In this document: positions 45,464 through 45,873 of the stretch, piece after piece
Layout: each line of letters begins with the position of its first letter
How positions within the stretch are numbered: position 1 is the stretch's first letter
DNA from: Streptomyces sp. 15-116A
Lineage (GTDB): Bacteria > Actinomycetota > Actinomycetes > Streptomycetales > Streptomycetaceae
Reading direction: 5' to 3'
NCBI RefSeq assembly: GCF_025290915.1
Contig: NZ_JAOCQE010000021.1
Span: 1 to 45,873, forward strand
Length of the DNA: 45,873 nucleotides
Made by a program: the position numbers and the translations under genes
Notes under the pieces: model-generated
Database searches by the model: none
What the model saw: only the letters and a program-made list of their open reading frames with translations
What the model was told of the DNA's origin: nothing

Positions 45464-45873
45464 ATGACGGCCTGTGCGATCGAGCCTTCGACGGGACACG
45501 AGGACGGGGCGGCCCCACCCGGCTGCGCCATCACCGCGGACGGCGCCTACGCGGCACGCCTCGCCCTCGCCGGTGACTCCCTCTACCCCGAGCGCTGGAC
45601 CCTGGACGGTCCGGAGCCGTACGCGGTGCCGCTGCCCGGCAACCAGCCCGAGGAGCCCGGCACCGAGGTGCAGCCGATGGGCGACGGCCGGGTCCTGGTG
45701 CACCGGCTGGTGGACGGACGGCACGCCTTCTCCCTGCTGTATCCGACCGGCCCGGGCACCGGGGAGCTGCCGCTCGGCGCCGTCGAGTGCCCCGAGGACG
45801 GCACCCGGCTGTCGCTGCTGCCGCCCGCGCCGTGCGGGCAGCGGGCGTACGCGGTGGCCGTGGGCGCGCGGTC
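45464..45873 (+). CDS. Unknown protein, N-terminal part (truncated by window edge)
   Basis: The frame starts at ATG 45464 after a GGAGG site 10 bases upstream and stays open to the right edge (136 codons seen). The product begins TACAIEPSTGHEDGAAPPGC and is soluble and rich in Pro, Gly and Asp. Repeated short beta-like units (YPERWTLDGPEPYAVPLP, VQPMGDGRVLVHRL, HAFSLLYPTGPGTGELPLG) suggest a beta-propeller or similar repeat fold. No family is recognised. It is divergent from the Nif3-like gene across 198 bp in which I see no distinct promoter. Confidence 0.75.
   Translation, partial: MTACAIEPSTGHEDGAAPPGCAITADGAYAARLALAGDSLYPERWTLDGPEPYAVPLPGNQPEEPGTEVQPMGDGRVLVHRLVDGRHAFSLLYPTGPGTGELPLGAVECPEDGTRLSLLPPAPCGQRAYAVAVGAR

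Overview
The window is high-GC DNA from a filamentous actinomycete, almost certainly Streptomyces. The evidence is strong G/C third-position bias, frequent GTG starts, ATGA/GTGA gene overlaps, very rare TTA codons, and a run of typical Streptomyces neighbours: a WhiJ-like HTH/DUF397/ATP-binding trio, a fused RNase H/phosphatase, and a zinc-ribbon coiled-coil gene next to a Nif3-like gene.

Layout. (1) 1-0.7 kb: ordinary chromosome (end of a DoxX-like gene, a MazG-like gene). (2) 0.7-37 kb: a dense accessory island rich in predicted anti-phage genes, with no integrase, transposase or relaxase that I can recognise. It holds a leftward four-gene pPIWI_RE operon (11.66-2.50 kb: Fe-S Cas4-like nuclease, REase, DinG-like helicase, PIWI protein). 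Divergent from it is a rightward four-gene operon (11.8-16.75 kb: winged-helix/coiled-coil protein, Cas4-like protein with a degenerate active site, a 503-aa unknown, a UPF1/Dna2-type SF1 helicase). Next come a three-gene helicase-methylase-ATPase (Hma-type) system (16.9-26.8 kb), a WhiJ-like regulatory trio with a 21-bp palindrome, an EcsC-like gene with a newly noted 48-aa overlapping gene, a cysteine-rich protein, a VapBC-type pair, a zinc-hook SMC-like ATPase with a small partner, and a single-chain GmrSD (DUF262/DUF1524) type IV restriction enzyme. (3) 37-45.9 kb: core chromosome with the RNase P RNA gene (minus strand), an acetate-type symporter, a MerR regulator plus membrane protein, YaaA, a KDPG aldolase, RNase H/phosphatase, the zinc-ribbon protein, a Nif3-like protein and the start of an unknown gene.

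How the parts may work together. The pPIWI_RE operon encodes a predicted nucleic-acid-guided or R-loop-sensing restriction system. The divergent operon looks like a Dna2 machine split into separate polypeptides. Its nuclease-like subunit has lost the usual E-x-K catalytic residues, while the Cas4-like protein across the promoter region keeps them, so the two operons may form one eight-gene system. Three defence transcription units (pPIWI_RE, the zinc-hook ATPase, GmrSD) share a similar upstream sequence built on tandem TTCCAA/ATTATYGGG elements, which suggests common control. TTA codons occur in the first gene of the pPIWI_RE operon, in the Hma helicase and in the cysteine-rich protein, so the developmentally timed bldA tRNA may gate parts of the island. 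All functional statements rest on reading motifs by eye; no database search was run.
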